Source of the DNA: SKPS01 sp964469215
Lineage (GTDB): Bacteria > Bacteroidota > Bacteroidia > Bacteroidales > SKPS01
Assembly: GCA_964469215.1 (NCBI GenBank)
Contig: CAYXYB010000012.1
Coordinates: 28,901-92,900, forward strand
Direction: 5' to 3'
Length of the DNA: 64,000 nucleotides
The notes under the pieces: model-generated
Database searches by the model: none
The model's input: the letters and a program-made list of their open reading frames with translations, nothing else
What the model was told of the DNA's origin: nothing
Shown: one piece after another, positions 15,696-24,600 of the stretch
Layout of the letters: each line of letters opens with the position of its first letter
Position numbering within the stretch: the first letter of the stretch is position 1
Position numbers and translations under genes: made by a program

Positions 15696-16895
15696 ATGTA
15701 CGGTGAAATGAAACAATTCCTGCAGCAGGAGCTGGAGGCAATCCGGGAGGCAGGGTTATATAAGAATGAAAGGACACTTACAACTCCTCAGGGTGTTGAG
15801 ATTAAAACAAGTGCCGGGCTCGATGTTCTTAACTTTTGTGCCAACAATTACCTTGGTCTGTCATCGCATCCGCGTGTTATGGCAGCCGCTGCCAGGTCTA
15901 TGGAAGAGTGGGGTTACGGACTCTCATCGGTAAGGTTTATCTGCGGAACACAGCAGATCCATAAAGATCTCGAAAAAGAGATGAGCGAATTTCTGGGAAC
16001 CGAAGATACTATTCTTTTCTCATCAGCCTTTGATGCAAACGGTGGTGTTTTTGAACCACTTTTAGGGGAAGACAGTGCAATCATTTCCGATGAGTTGAAC
16101 CATGCATCTATAATTGATGGTGTAAGGCTTTGCAAGGCTCAGCGCTTCCGTTATAAAAACAACAACATGGCAGACCTTGAAGAGCAGCTTATTGCTGCCA
16201 AAGATGCTAAGTTCAAACTTATTGTTACCGATGGGGTTTTCTCCATGGATGGTATTATCGCCAAGATTGACCAGATATGTGACCTGGCTGAAAAGTACAA
16301 TGCAATGGTGATGGTTGATGATTCTCATGCCACCGGTTTCGTTGGACCGAACGGACGCGGAACTCATGAGTATTGCGGAGCATGGGGAAGGGTGGATATC
16401 ATCACCACAACCTTTGGCAAGGCTCTTGGCGGTGCGTCGGGCGGTTGCGTTTCAGGAAGAAAAGAGATTGTTGACCTGCTTCGTCAGCGTGCACGCCCAT
16501 ACCTCTTCTCCAATTCCGTATCACCCATTATTGCAGGTGCAACAATTGAAGTTCTGAAGATGTTAAGGGAATCGAATGAGTTGGTTACAAAGATTCAAAA
16601 GAACACAACACAGTTCCGTGAAGGTATGACAAAAGCCGGGTTCGCCATTGTTCCCAGCACACACGCCATTACCCCGATCATGCTTGGACACCTTCCGAAC
16701 GACGCCAAGCTTTCACAGGATTTTGCAAATGCCTTGTTACTCGAAGGGATCTATGTCATTGGATTTTACTATCCTGTGGTTCCTAAGGGTAAAGCCCGCA
16801 TCAGGGTTCAGATTTCTGCAGCCCATGAACCTCACCATATCGACTTTGCGATTGAGAAATTCACCAAGGTGGGTAAGCAACTGAACATAATCTAA
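15696..16895 (+). CDS. kbl: Glycine C-acetyltransferase (2-amino-3-ketobutyrate CoA ligase)
   Basis: 399 residues, full length for the alpha-oxoamine synthase group. Seen: LNFCANNYLGLSSHP near residue 45, RFICGTQQIHKDLE, the PLP-site run VDDSHATGFVG near 208, and the Schiff-base lysine in TTFGKALGG near 244. It uses CoA to cleave 2-amino-3-ketobutyrate to glycine and acetyl-CoA (or the reverse) in the cytoplasm. The enzyme that makes its unstable substrate, threonine dehydrogenase, is at 20119-21072. It is the first gene of an operon with acpS 6 bp downstream and has a good promoter at 15609. Confidence 0.95.
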   Translation: MYGEMKQFLQQELEAIREAGLYKNERTLTTPQGVEIKTSAGLDVLNFCANNYLGLSSHPRVMAAAARSMEEWGYGLSSVRFICGTQQIHKDLEKEMSEFLGTEDTILFSSAFDANGGVFEPLLGEDSAIISDELNHASIIDGVRLCKAQRFRYKNNNMADLEEQLIAAKDAKFKLIVTDGVFSMDGIIAKIDQICDLAEKYNAMVMVDDSHATGFVGPNGRGTHEYCGAWGRVDIITTTFGKALGGASGGCVSGRKEIVDLLRQRARPYLFSNSVSPIIAGATIEVLKMLRESNELVTKIQKNTTQFREGMTKAGFAIVPSTHAITPIMLGHLPNDAKLSQDFANALLLEGIYVIGFYYPVVPKGKARIRVQISAAHEPHHIDFAIEKFTKVGKQLNII

Positions 16896-16901
16896 AAAAA
16901 T

Positions 16902-17276
16902 ATGATAATAGGTATCGGTACCGACATTATTGAGGTTGATCGTATCCGGAAGCATATCGAAGCAGGTTTTGGATTCAGGGAGAAGGTGTTCACCGGCAAG
17001 GAGATCACCTATTGCGAAGCCAGAACCAACAAGGCGCAGAATTATGCAGCCCGCTTCTCCGCCAAGGAGGCATTCCTTAAAGCTGTCGGTACCGGCCTTC
17101 GTCAGGGGCTCGCTTTTACCGATATTGAAGTGATAAACGACGAGTTAGGTAAACCCGAAATGGTGCTTCATGGGCAGGCCCTCGAACTTACTAAAAGAAT
17201 GGGAATTACAAACCTGCAAATCTCAATGACACACCTGCGCGACTGGGTAAATGCAATTGTGATTCTGGAACGATAA
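16902..17276 (+). CDS. acpS: Holo-[acyl-carrier-protein] synthase
   Basis: 124 residues, normal length. The N-terminal GIGTDIIEVDRI carries the metal-binding Asp, and FSAKEAFLKAVGTG (residues ~50-63) holds the second acidic ligand and CoA contacts. It transfers 4'-phosphopantetheine from CoA to apo-ACP. The start lies 6 bp after the stop of kbl, so it is co-transcribed with it. The C-terminus MTHLRDWVNAIVI is typical. Confidence 0.95.
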   Translation: MIIGIGTDIIEVDRIRKHIEAGFGFREKVFTGKEITYCEARTNKAQNYAARFSAKEAFLKAVGTGLRQGLAFTDIEVINDELGKPEMVLHGQALELTKRMGITNLQISMTHLRDWVNAIVILER

Positions 17277-17299
17277 ACCTGTAACACGAGACACCTGTT

Positions 17300-18643
17300 G
17301 TGAACAGAATTGTTTTACCCATGGTTTTGATGTGCTGTGCAATTTTTACCGGCAATTCTGCTGTGGCACAGAACTACCCTATGTCTGTCCCTTCTGTTGA
17401 CAGGTTTTACGGTCTGTCGAAAGTATGGCAGGAGGTAAACTATAATTTCACCGCCTTCGACAGAAATCCTACCCTCGACTGGGATAGTCTGTACAAAACA
17501 TACATACCGCTGGTGATAAAAAGTACCAATGACTACGAGTATTACAGGCTGCTTCAGCGTTTTGCCGCCCACCTGAACGATGCCAATACTAATGTTTCAA
17601 TGCCCGCAGCCATAAAGGACTCATTGGTGATACCACCCGTGATAATTAAAGAGATCAGAGGAAGGTACTATATCACAAACATCGACAAGCAACTGATGGC
17701 AACCATCCCTGTTGGTTCAGAGGTTATCCGTATCAATGGATTTGAAATATCCTCATACCTCCGCAATGAGGTGCTGCCCTATATCTCTGCAAACACTGAT
17801 CACGCCCGCATGACTGCCGCACTTGAGACAATGCTGGAAGGCTGGGTAAATACCAGGGTGCTCCTGAACTGTATTACCCCTGATGGCAGAAACATCAATG
17901 AGATGGTTTCTCGTGACCGGTCGAAGAGGGTGCAATGGATACGGAACCTGCCTGCAAAGGATCCAATCTATGTTGAGTTGATAAACCGTGACATTGCCCT
18001 TGTTACACTCAATTCATTCAGCAAAGAGACTGTTGCCGGCTTTCCAAACAACAGTGATCTTGCAAAAGCCAGGGGAATTATCATTGACCTTAGGAACAAT
18101 AATCACAGGGAACAACCGGGAAAGGCAGCATCCTTGGTGATTCGTTTTTCAGATCAGGAACAGATAATATTGCCAGGTTTCACTACCCGTAAATACCCCT
18201 ATTCCTACACAGGTATCGGTGAAGGCTTGGATCGTTTCGGAAAATACACCCCGATATCAGGTTATTCCCATCAACCACCTGACACCTTCATGGTTCCACC
18301 ATTGACTGAAAAATCAACCCTGCCTCTGGTGATACTTACCGGCCCCAAAACCGGAAACGCTGCTGAGCACTTTCTGATGATGCTGAAACAAAGCCATTTC
18401 AGGGCAACCATTATAGGTACAAGAACTGCTGGATCAACCGGTTCATCAATAACTGCATATTTACCCGGAGATGGTCAGTTATCGGTAAATGCCAGATACG
18501 ATATCTACCCGGAAGACACCTGGATATTTGATGGCGTTGAACCTGATATATATGTTCCCCTCGACATCAAAAGTATTCTGAACGGGGAAGATCTGGTGCT
18601 TCTAAAGGCAGTGGAATTTTTTTCAAATCCGGCAGGAAAATAA
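17300..18643 (+). CDS. S41-type peptidase homologue, probably catalytically inactive
   Basis: 447 residues. N-terminal signal peptide ending near AVAQ. A PDZ-like section is seen around VIRINGFEISSYL (residue ~147), then the S41 core: IIIDLRNNN near 262, LTGPKTGNAAEHF near 348 and IGTRTAGSTGS near 375. In active tricorn/CtpA-like enzymes of this layout the third motif has Ser before AAE; here it is Asn, so the nucleophile appears to be missing. It is secreted to the periplasm. The start is GTG at 17300, 23 bp after acpS; ATG 17321 is an alternative. Last gene of the kbl operon. Confidence 0.75.
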   Translation: MNRIVLPMVLMCCAIFTGNSAVAQNYPMSVPSVDRFYGLSKVWQEVNYNFTAFDRNPTLDWDSLYKTYIPLVIKSTNDYEYYRLLQRFAAHLNDANTNVSMPAAIKDSLVIPPVIIKEIRGRYYITNIDKQLMATIPVGSEVIRINGFEISSYLRNEVLPYISANTDHARMTAALETMLEGWVNTRVLLNCITPDGRNINEMVSRDRSKRVQWIRNLPAKDPIYVELINRDIALVTLNSFSKETVAGFPNNSDLAKARGIIIDLRNNNHREQPGKAASLVIRFSDQEQIILPGFTTRKYPYSYTGIGEGLDRFGKYTPISGYSHQPPDTFMVPPLTEKSTLPLVILTGPKTGNAAEHFLMMLKQSHFRATIIGTRTAGSTGSSITAYLPGDGQLSVNARYDIYPEDTWIFDGVEPDIYVPLDIKSILNGEDLVLLKAVEFFSNPAGK

Positions 18644-18737
18644 AAAATCAGAAAAAATCATAATTATATATGAAATGGTTTTTTATTTAATGTTTATTTA
18701 TTTCTTTTACATTCAAATCCTAAAATCTCAAACTATT

Positions 18738-18962
18738 ATGAAAAAAGTATTTTTGTACGCAGCGGTTCTTGTTGTTATTGCAGGTTTCTCATCTTGTATG
18801 AAAGACTATACCTGCAAATGTGAATACACAGAAGGTGGTGATAAGCAGACAATAGACATACCAATGGATTTCAAAACAAAGCTCCTGGCTGAAACGCAAT
18901 GTGATACTGAAGAGAGTTTATTTTTAACTACATATCCTGATGCTAAATGCGAGCTTAAATAA
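18738..18962 (+). CDS. Small cysteine-rich lipoprotein
   Basis: 74 residues. Lipoprotein signal with lipobox GFSSC at about residues 16-20. The mature part is short and holds CKCEY and two more cysteines (QCDTEE, DAKCELK), enough for disulfides. Family not recognised beyond a general Bacteroidota small lipoprotein. ATG 18738 is used because the upstream frame from 18675 would put a second hydrophobic stretch before the signal. It is followed by a terminator. Confidence 0.75.
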   Translation: MKKVFLYAAVLVVIAGFSSCMKDYTCKCEYTEGGDKQTIDIPMDFKTKLLAETQCDTEESLFLTTYPDAKCELK

Positions 18963-18991
18963 TCCGGGAGATCTCAGATTATAGGAGCAAT

Positions 18992-19075
18992 AAAGCTGAA
19001 AAGCCATACCAGTCTGAAGGAGTCAGGTAATTCTCTGAATCTGCGAACAAGGCTGGTTTTTCAGCTTTCTTTTTT
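18992..19075 (+). terminator. Terminator after the small lipoprotein gene
   Basis: Arms AAAGCTGAAAAGCC (18992-19005) and GGCTGGTTTTTCAGCTTT (19051-19068), then CTTTTTT. The loop is long (about 45 nt). Confidence 0.6.
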
Positions 19076-19133
19076 ATGCAAATGGTTGTATTTAGATTAA
19101 TTTTATAGAAAAAGCAGAATCAATATCGTACTA

Positions 19134-20036
19134 ATGAAAAACCGCAAGGTAATAGTTGTTTCGACCATAATAATGTGTCTGGTTGGAGTATCATTTATTC
19201 TGTCTGCTTTTACCAAACTCACCGGTGTTGATGAGTTTGAACTATATATATACAACCATAAAATACTCGGATTTGATCTGTCTAGCATTGCAGCACGTCT
19301 GATTATTTCACTTGAATTTGCGATTGGCATTCTTCTCATAATAGGGTTTTATCATAATGGGATCAGGTTTATTGCCCTGGGTGTATTGATTTTATTTTCC
19401 TTGTTCCTCGTCTGGAAGCTTCTGACAGGCAGTGCTGAAAACTGTCATTGTTTCGGGTCGGCCATCGATCTGAAACCTTATGAATCGTTGCTGAAGAATG
19501 CAGTTCTGATTGTTTTGGTGCTCATTGGCAGGAGGAGGTACAGTTTAAAGATGCCATGGAGCGGCCTGGTGACTGCGGGGATTATTTCAGCAGCTATTGT
19601 AATACCTTTGGTTCTGTCGCCTCCTGACATCATTTACAACCGCATTTACAAACCTGTTGTGATTGATGAGGGATATGAGCAATTACATTTGAGTGAACAG
19701 ACCCTTCCTTATGATAAAGGCCGGCGTATCATCCTATTCTTCAGTCCTTCATGTCCTGTTTGCAGGCTTACTGCCAGAAAAGCTGTAACTGCTGCAGAGA
19801 GATCCGGTACAGGTGATCAACTTTTGTTTTATTTTTTCGGAGACGAGGGATTTGTTGATGATTTCCGGGTAGAGACAAGGATAAAGGCTTACCCTTACTC
19901 AATACTTCCCACCCGGGAGATCATTGAAGTGACTGGCGGATTCTTCCCGACAGTTCTTTTTCTGGAGGATGGAGTGATAAAAAAGCGTAGCAGTTACCGT
20001 GATCTTTTCGAATCTGATTTCATCAATATAAATTAA
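19134..20036 (+). CDS. MauE/DoxX-like membrane protein fused to a thioredoxin-like domain
   Basis: 300 residues. Four membrane segments in residues ~5-125 with the MauE-type motif NCHCFG near 103, a fifth segment near 140-160, then a periplasmic domain with SPSCPVC (residues ~204-210), the CxxC of a thioredoxin fold, and a cis-Pro-like GGFFPTVLFL near 276. MauE-like proteins are thought to pass electrons or disulfides across the membrane, so the fusion could be a self-contained thiol relay; partner unknown. No operon partner is evident: it stands between two terminators. Confidence 0.75.
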   Translation: MKNRKVIVVSTIIMCLVGVSFILSAFTKLTGVDEFELYIYNHKILGFDLSSIAARLIISLEFAIGILLIIGFYHNGIRFIALGVLILFSLFLVWKLLTGSAENCHCFGSAIDLKPYESLLKNAVLIVLVLIGRRRYSLKMPWSGLVTAGIISAAIVIPLVLSPPDIIYNRIYKPVVIDEGYEQLHLSEQTLPYDKGRRIILFFSPSCPVCRLTARKAVTAAERSGTGDQLLFYFFGDEGFVDDFRVETRIKAYPYSILPTREIIEVTGGFFPTVLFLEDGVIKKRSSYRDLFESDFININ

Positions 20037-20042
20037 AACAAC

Positions 20043-20077
20043 CCCGGCATTCAAGGGTGTTACCTATTAATGCCGGG
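20043..20077. terminator. Bidirectional hairpin between convergent genes
   Basis: CCCGGCATT (20043-20051) pairs with AATGCCGGG (20069-20077). It lies between the ends of the MauE fusion (+) and tdh (-). Confidence 0.65.
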
Positions 20078-20118
20078 TAGTGGCGTAAGGGTTTAACAAA
20101 TCGGTTTGTTTTTAAGGT

Positions 20119-21072
20119 TTACTTCCCGAATTTTTTCCTTATCTCTGTGATCATCACCTTAGTCATTCCTGCGAGGTCATATTTGTCAGTAAGTCCCCAG
20201 TCGGCACGGGCAACACTGTCGTCGATACTCATTGGCCATGAGTCGGCAATTGCCTGGCGGAAGTCGGGTTCGTATGTGATCCCGAATCCGGGGATATGCT
20301 TTTTGATCTCTGCGGCAAGGGTTTTTGGGTCGAAGCTGATACCGCCAACGTTGTAGTTTGAACGGATCTTCACCTTTTCAGCCGGTGCTTCCATCAGGTC
20401 GATGGTAGCTTTGAGGGCATCCGGCATAAACTGCATTGGCAGGCGGGTATTTTCTGAAAGGAAGCATTTGTATTTTCCTGACTTAACTGCTTCGTAGAAT
20501 ATCTCCACTGCGTAATCGGTGGTGCCGCCGCCCGCTTCGGTCTTATAGCTTATGATACCCGGATAGCGGATACCACGTGTGTCGACTTTGTATTTGTTCC
20601 AGTAATATTCAACCCAGCGTTCACCTGCCAGTTTCGACATGCCATAAACCGAGGTAGGTTCCATGGTGCATGTCTGTGGGGTGTTCTCACGTGGAGTTGT
20701 TGGCCCGAAGACAGCAATGGAGCTTGGCCAGAACAGCTTGTCGATCTTCATCACACGGCATACCTCCAGAACATTGAACAGACTCTGCATATTGATATCC
20801 CATGAAGGGAGTGGCTTCTTCTCGGCGCTTCCCGACAGGACGGCCGCCATATGGTATATCTGGTTGATTTTGTACTTGTTAACTACTTCATAAATATGAT
20901 GAATGTTCATCACATCGAAATGCTCGTAAGGGCCACTCTCAAGCACCTCAGCAGGTGGTTTGGTGTAATGAACCGTTGCCACAACATTAGAAGCGCCGTA
21001 AACGCGCCTCAACTCCATAACCAGCTCAGATCCTATCTGTCCGGCACTCCCGATAACCAATATTTTCTCCAT
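20119..21072 (-). CDS. tdh: L-threonine 3-dehydrogenase, SDR type
   Basis: 317 residues. N-terminal Rossmann motif GSAGQIGSEL, then HMAAVLSG near residue 74, SSIAVFGP near 116 and the catalytic YGMSK near 143. The short GGGTTDYAVEIFYEA and LPMQFMPDALKA stretches are typical of SDR-type threonine dehydrogenases, unlike the zinc type. It oxidises L-threonine to 2-amino-3-ketobutyrate with NAD+; Kbl (15696) then makes glycine and acetyl-CoA. It is transcribed towards kbl but in a separate unit, with a -7 element at 21111-21118. Confidence 0.92.
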   Translation of the reverse strand: MEKILVIGSAGQIGSELVMELRRVYGASNVVATVHYTKPPAEVLESGPYEHFDVMNIHHIYEVVNKYKINQIYHMAAVLSGSAEKKPLPSWDINMQSLFNVLEVCRVMKIDKLFWPSSIAVFGPTTPRENTPQTCTMEPTSVYGMSKLAGERWVEYYWNKYKVDTRGIRYPGIISYKTEAGGGTTDYAVEIFYEAVKSGKYKCFLSENTRLPMQFMPDALKATIDLMEAPAEKVKIRSNYNVGGISFDPKTLAAEIKKHIPGFGITYEPDFRQAIADSWPMSIDDSVARADWGLTDKYDLAGMTKVMITEIRKKFGK

Positions 21073-21110
21073 CGTGATATTTATTTAAGTTCTTGATTCT
21101 TTGTCGGGGG

Positions 21111-21118
21111 CAAAGATA
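21111..21118 (-). promoter_or_regulatory. -7 element for tdh
   Basis: TATCTTTG on the minus strand, 38 bp before the tdh start. No convincing TTTG box is seen 19-21 nt further upstream. Confidence 0.5.
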
Positions 21119-21503
21119 TGATTTTGGTTTGAAAATACCATGAGTGTTAAATTACCGTAAAGTAGTTCTCCTGGGATTTTCAAAGTAATTCAAAGAATAA
21201 ATTGAAAGTCTGTGAAAATAAATTCAGTTTTTTCCCAAATTCCCGGGTTATTATCCTATAGTATTTACAGAATGTGTTTTGGAAATTAAAAAGGAATAAA
21301 TGCAGATTAGTCTGCCATCATCACAATAGTTTTAACTCCGGCAGAATCCAATACCAACTGTTCGAACCTCAAAATCGGATATCGGGCAAAAAGTAAAGTA
21401 AAAGGCCGTTCACTTAAGAGTCCATGACCAGAAGTGATTTTGGTATATCAAATTGCCTGTAAATCAAATAAATTGTTTTACCTAATATCACCGTTTCCAA
21501 ATA
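21119..21503. other. Gap without a supported gene
   Basis: 385 bp. AT-rich. On the minus strand a frame of about 45 codons ends at 21307 (final part RPFTLLFARYPILRFEQ, then SAGVKTIVMMAD) but has no start codon, so it may be a gene remnant. No hairpin with a T run and no repeat shared with other gaps was seen. Confidence 0.4.
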
Positions 21504-23339
21504 CTACATCCTCCCTTTCACAAACCTGAACCTGTAAAAGTCACCGTTGCCGGTAAGAAGTCGTCCGATATATATCCCTGCTGGAAGTTGACTTACATCA
21601 ACTTCGGCTATTCTTATGTTTGGTGCAAGCTGCAATTCAGAAAGTCTCACACCCTGAAAGTTGAATATCTGTAACATGCCGGATGATAAAAGATTATGAT
21701 CGGGCATTCTGATGTAAAGGATTTCCTTCACAGGATTTGGAAATACCTGCAGATTTTCCTTCGGTGATATTGATTCAATATTGCTAATAGTAACTGGATA
21801 ACATGCAGATATTGCGCTACACCCGTTTTGTGTCACGATACAGGCATAAATGCCACTGGCGCCGGGTGTAAAACTGCTTCCCGTGATTCCTGCCATGGTG
21901 TCGTTTGTGGTGCAGTCGAACCATTGAAAGCTAGCATTGGTTGCCTTGGCAATAAGGGTAATGCCACTAAGTATTACCGCTGTATCTACCACCACCGGAA
22001 TTATTGATATCTGGACTACACTGTCGCAACCAAGAACATTTACCAGAGTGTCATAAACCACGGCGGCCTGGTTATACCATATGCCATTCACCAAGATGCT
22101 GTCGCCCGGACATAGATAGTGTTGAATATTGGAAAGGGCACCAAAGGCTTGGTAGGGAAATATAGTGTTTTGCTTGAAAGTGGTTGGGCCATTATGTACG
22201 GTACCAATCGATCCCGGCATGGCAGGAGGCGAGCCGTAAGGGCCGCCGGTACCGCCTGAAACATTCATTGTGCCGGTAGCATTGTAACCTGAACCATGGA
22301 ATAGCTTGATCCTGCCGCCACCGCCACCGCTGTCGTTGGCCGAAGACGAACACGTAGATCCGGCACCACCTTTTGCCGATAAAGTGCCTGAAATAGACAG
22401 GTGATCTGCTTTGATACTAATACCTCCACCTGCACCACCTCCACCACCACGTGAACTTCCCGGTTGTGTTGCATCTTTGCCATCCATGATAATCTGGCCG
22501 TTGATAACAGCCACTCTGGAGATTATGGAAACATAACCTCCTCCGTTACCTCCGGGAGTATTGTCACTTGATCCGCCTCCGGAACCCATCTCTATATCAG
22601 AACCTGATGAGGTGCCGTAAGTGGAACCACCAATACCGGGGGTGTCACCGGAATCATAGCCTCCAAGCCCTCCTGCGCCTCCGTATCCCCCTCCGCCACA
22701 TCCTGAATTGGTAGAATAACCGCCACCTCCGGGGCCATTGCCCGGTAATGTAGGAGTGGGGGAGGTATATCCACTTCCCGCACCATTGATGGTACCATTA
22801 ATCTCAACATATTCAGCATAGATAGTTAGAGGTTGCCCTCCGTTTACAAACAGGATGTCCCCTGAGTTAATCTTGAGCCAGCCGTAGTGCTGAATATTGC
22901 CGGCATAAACATTCCCGGATGTAATAAGTGCATTGGGAAAAGTGTTGCTGAAATTAGACGTACCGGGTGCAAGAGAGTCACCGAAATACATCCATAATGT
23001 TATGGAATCATTTGCCTGAAGTTGATCAAGCTTTACCCATATAACTGTACTGTCCTGGTTTATACCCGTTTCAATCCAGTAAGATAGATAATTTTCAGGA
23101 CATCCGGTTGAAAACCTTATGTCATCACCATCAGGTTGCATAAGCCCCGCCGTAACCAGCACCTGGGTGTTGATCTGAACCATTGCCTGGAACTGGGTGT
23201 GACTTATTCCATAGGGTTCAAAAACTACTAGTTTCATGCATTGTGAAGGTGCATACTGACCGGAAGCATTCAGAGAAATCATAAGTATCATCCCTGAAAT
23301 CAGAAACAGGTAATGAAATGAACAAAGGATATTTTTCAT
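21504..23339 (-). CDS. Secreted glycine-rich protein with DUF2341-like domain and T9SS type A domain
   Basis: 611 residues. Signal peptide ending NASGQ near residue 28. Residues ~30-130 resemble the DUF2341/lectin-like domain (IRFSTGCPENYLSYWIE, WVKLDQLQANDSITLWMYFG). Residues ~190-390 are extremely Gly/Ser-rich with many GGGG runs between short strands such as VAVINGQIIMDG, as in the repeat part of Bacteroidota surface proteins. A PKD/Ig-like segment follows, and then the type A sorting domain LQVFPNPVKEILYIR to RFVKGRM. Exposed on the cell surface, probably adhesive. Monocistronic. Confidence 0.82.
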   Translation of the reverse strand: MKNILCSFHYLFLISGMILMISLNASGQYAPSQCMKLVVFEPYGISHTQFQAMVQINTQVLVTAGLMQPDGDDIRFSTGCPENYLSYWIETGINQDSTVIWVKLDQLQANDSITLWMYFGDSLAPGTSNFSNTFPNALITSGNVYAGNIQHYGWLKINSGDILFVNGGQPLTIYAEYVEINGTINGAGSGYTSPTPTLPGNGPGGGGYSTNSGCGGGGYGGAGGLGGYDSGDTPGIGGSTYGTSSGSDIEMGSGGGSSDNTPGGNGGGYVSIISRVAVINGQIIMDGKDATQPGSSRGGGGGAGGGISIKADHLSISGTLSAKGGAGSTCSSSANDSGGGGGRIKLFHGSGYNATGTMNVSGGTGGPYGSPPAMPGSIGTVHNGPTTFKQNTIFPYQAFGALSNIQHYLCPGDSILVNGIWYNQAAVVYDTLVNVLGCDSVVQISIIPVVVDTAVILSGITLIAKATNASFQWFDCTTNDTMAGITGSSFTPGASGIYACIVTQNGCSAISACYPVTISNIESISPKENLQVFPNPVKEILYIRMPDHNLLSSGMLQIFNFQGVRLSELQLAPNIRIAEVDVSQLPAGIYIGRLLTGNGDFYRFRFVKGRM

Positions 23340-23398
23340 GGTCTGGAATTTTTTTGATGAACGGTAATATTTTTCTCGATCAACATTAAATATGCTAA

Positions 23399-23406
23399 CA
23401 AAGTTA
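23399..23406 (-). promoter_or_regulatory. -7 element for the glycine-rich protein gene
   Basis: TAACTTTG on the minus strand, 60 bp before the start at 23339. No clear TTTG box at -33. Confidence 0.45.
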
Positions 23407-23580
23407 ATAAATAAATCATAATGTCACTTAAAAAGAATGATTTGGATGTTTTTTTATCTCTCCAATGAAGCTTAATAAAAGTATTAGGGCAAACTCATTT
23501 CTGAGAACAGGCTGTTTTAAGACTCCGGCTGTATTCACACTTTACACCTTTAGTGAATTATAAAATTAGAGAATAATGCA

Positions 23581-23740
23581 TATCTTTGCTAATGGATAGC
23601 CCTGAAAATTGGCTTTGGAACCGTTGAGAGAGCCAATAATACAGAAAACAAAGAGTCTAACGAACGAATGTTCAAATCTCAGGTTCGAATACTGATGATG
23701 CCATATGCTGTTTTCTATTGGCTTTAAGGTTAGTTTTTTC
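23581..23740 (+). promoter_or_regulatory. Structured leader with mutually exclusive hairpins upstream of the decayed ABC transporter
   Basis: A -7 element TATCTTTG (23581-23588) is followed by three pairing segments. ATTGGCT (23608-23614) pairs with AGCCAAT (23631-23637). The same AGCCAATA (23631-23638) plus GAAAACA (23644-23650) pairs instead with TGTTTTCTATTGGCT (23709-23723). CGAAC (23661-23665) pairs with GTTCG (23683-23687) inside the larger stem. A T6 run follows at 23734-23739. This is the geometry of an attenuator or riboswitch. I do not recognise a known class. The gene it would control, an amino-acid-type ABC substrate-binding protein, is now broken. Confidence 0.5.
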
Positions 23741-23819
23741 AAAGAATCACCAAACTTTCATTTCATCAGGAGTGCAACAGGGATACTGTGGTTAGTTAAC
23801 AAAAGGGAATTATGAAATT

Positions 23820-24600
23820 ATGAAGCAAGTCATCAAAGACCTCTGGCTTATTACTATGTTGATTTTGGCGGCCTCTTTTCTGTTGCTTTTTTCTGATATG
23901 GGGCAACGTGAAACGGGAAAACTACCACACTGTATCAATACCCATCCATTGCAATCATGCAGTTTTCCTCAACTGCTGTATTGGATAAGCATGTTGCCGG
24001 AATTCTTGACAAGCTTCAATCAGAGGGGATGTTTGCTCCGGATCAACAGAACATAAGAATGTTCAACCCTCAGGGTGACATCAATACTGCCAATGCGATA
24101 GCCAAAGAGATGGTAAATGGCAATTTCGAACTTATCATCACTTCGAGCACAACAGCTCTGCAAACGGTAGCGTGTGCCAACCAGAAGATTGGGAAAACAC
24201 ATGTTTTCGGAGCTGTGACCGACCCTTATGTTGCGGGAGTTGGCATTTCCGGCCCCAACCCATCCAACCACCTCCCTTACAAGGTATACGACTGCATGAA
24301 GCAACAGCCACCTCCGTGACGGAGTTGGGTATCGGAACACAATCAGTGATTCAGCGTGGGGCGCAGGCCATGATAATTTCGGCAGACAATCTGGTGGCAA
24401 CCGGCTTCCCGACCATTCACAATGCAGCACAGGCAGGCAATATTCCCATCTTCACCACAGAAACCGGGCTGGTTGAAAAGGGAGCAGCAGGAGCTTATGG
24501 GTAAAACCATTTAGAAGAGGGAATACAGTTCGGGAGAATAGCAGTAAAAATCATTGCCGGACTTCCGGTTGCACAACTACCTGTTAATGAAACTTAAACA
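23820..24600 (+). pseudogene. Broken TrpX-type ABC substrate-binding protein (first copy)
   Basis: Translating across frames gives a recognisable ABC_sub_bind (DUF534/TrpX) protein: signal-like start MKQVIKDLWLITMLILAASF, then after a frameshift near 23915 YPSIAIMQFSSTAVLDKH, LQSEGMFAPDQQNI, FELIITSSTTALQTVA, HVFGAVTDPYVAGVGI, and after another frameshift near 24300 TELGIGTQSVIQRGAQAMI and IPIFTTETGLVEKGAAGA. In-frame stops near 24502 and 24595 confirm decay. The intact family binds tryptophan/tyrosine-like or other small substrates for a membrane ABC importer. Confidence 0.82.

Noticed and set aside
22265..22819. Opposite-frame ORFs across the glycine-rich gene
   Set aside because: They are shadows of GGN-rich codons in the real gene at 21504-23339; compositions are not protein-like.
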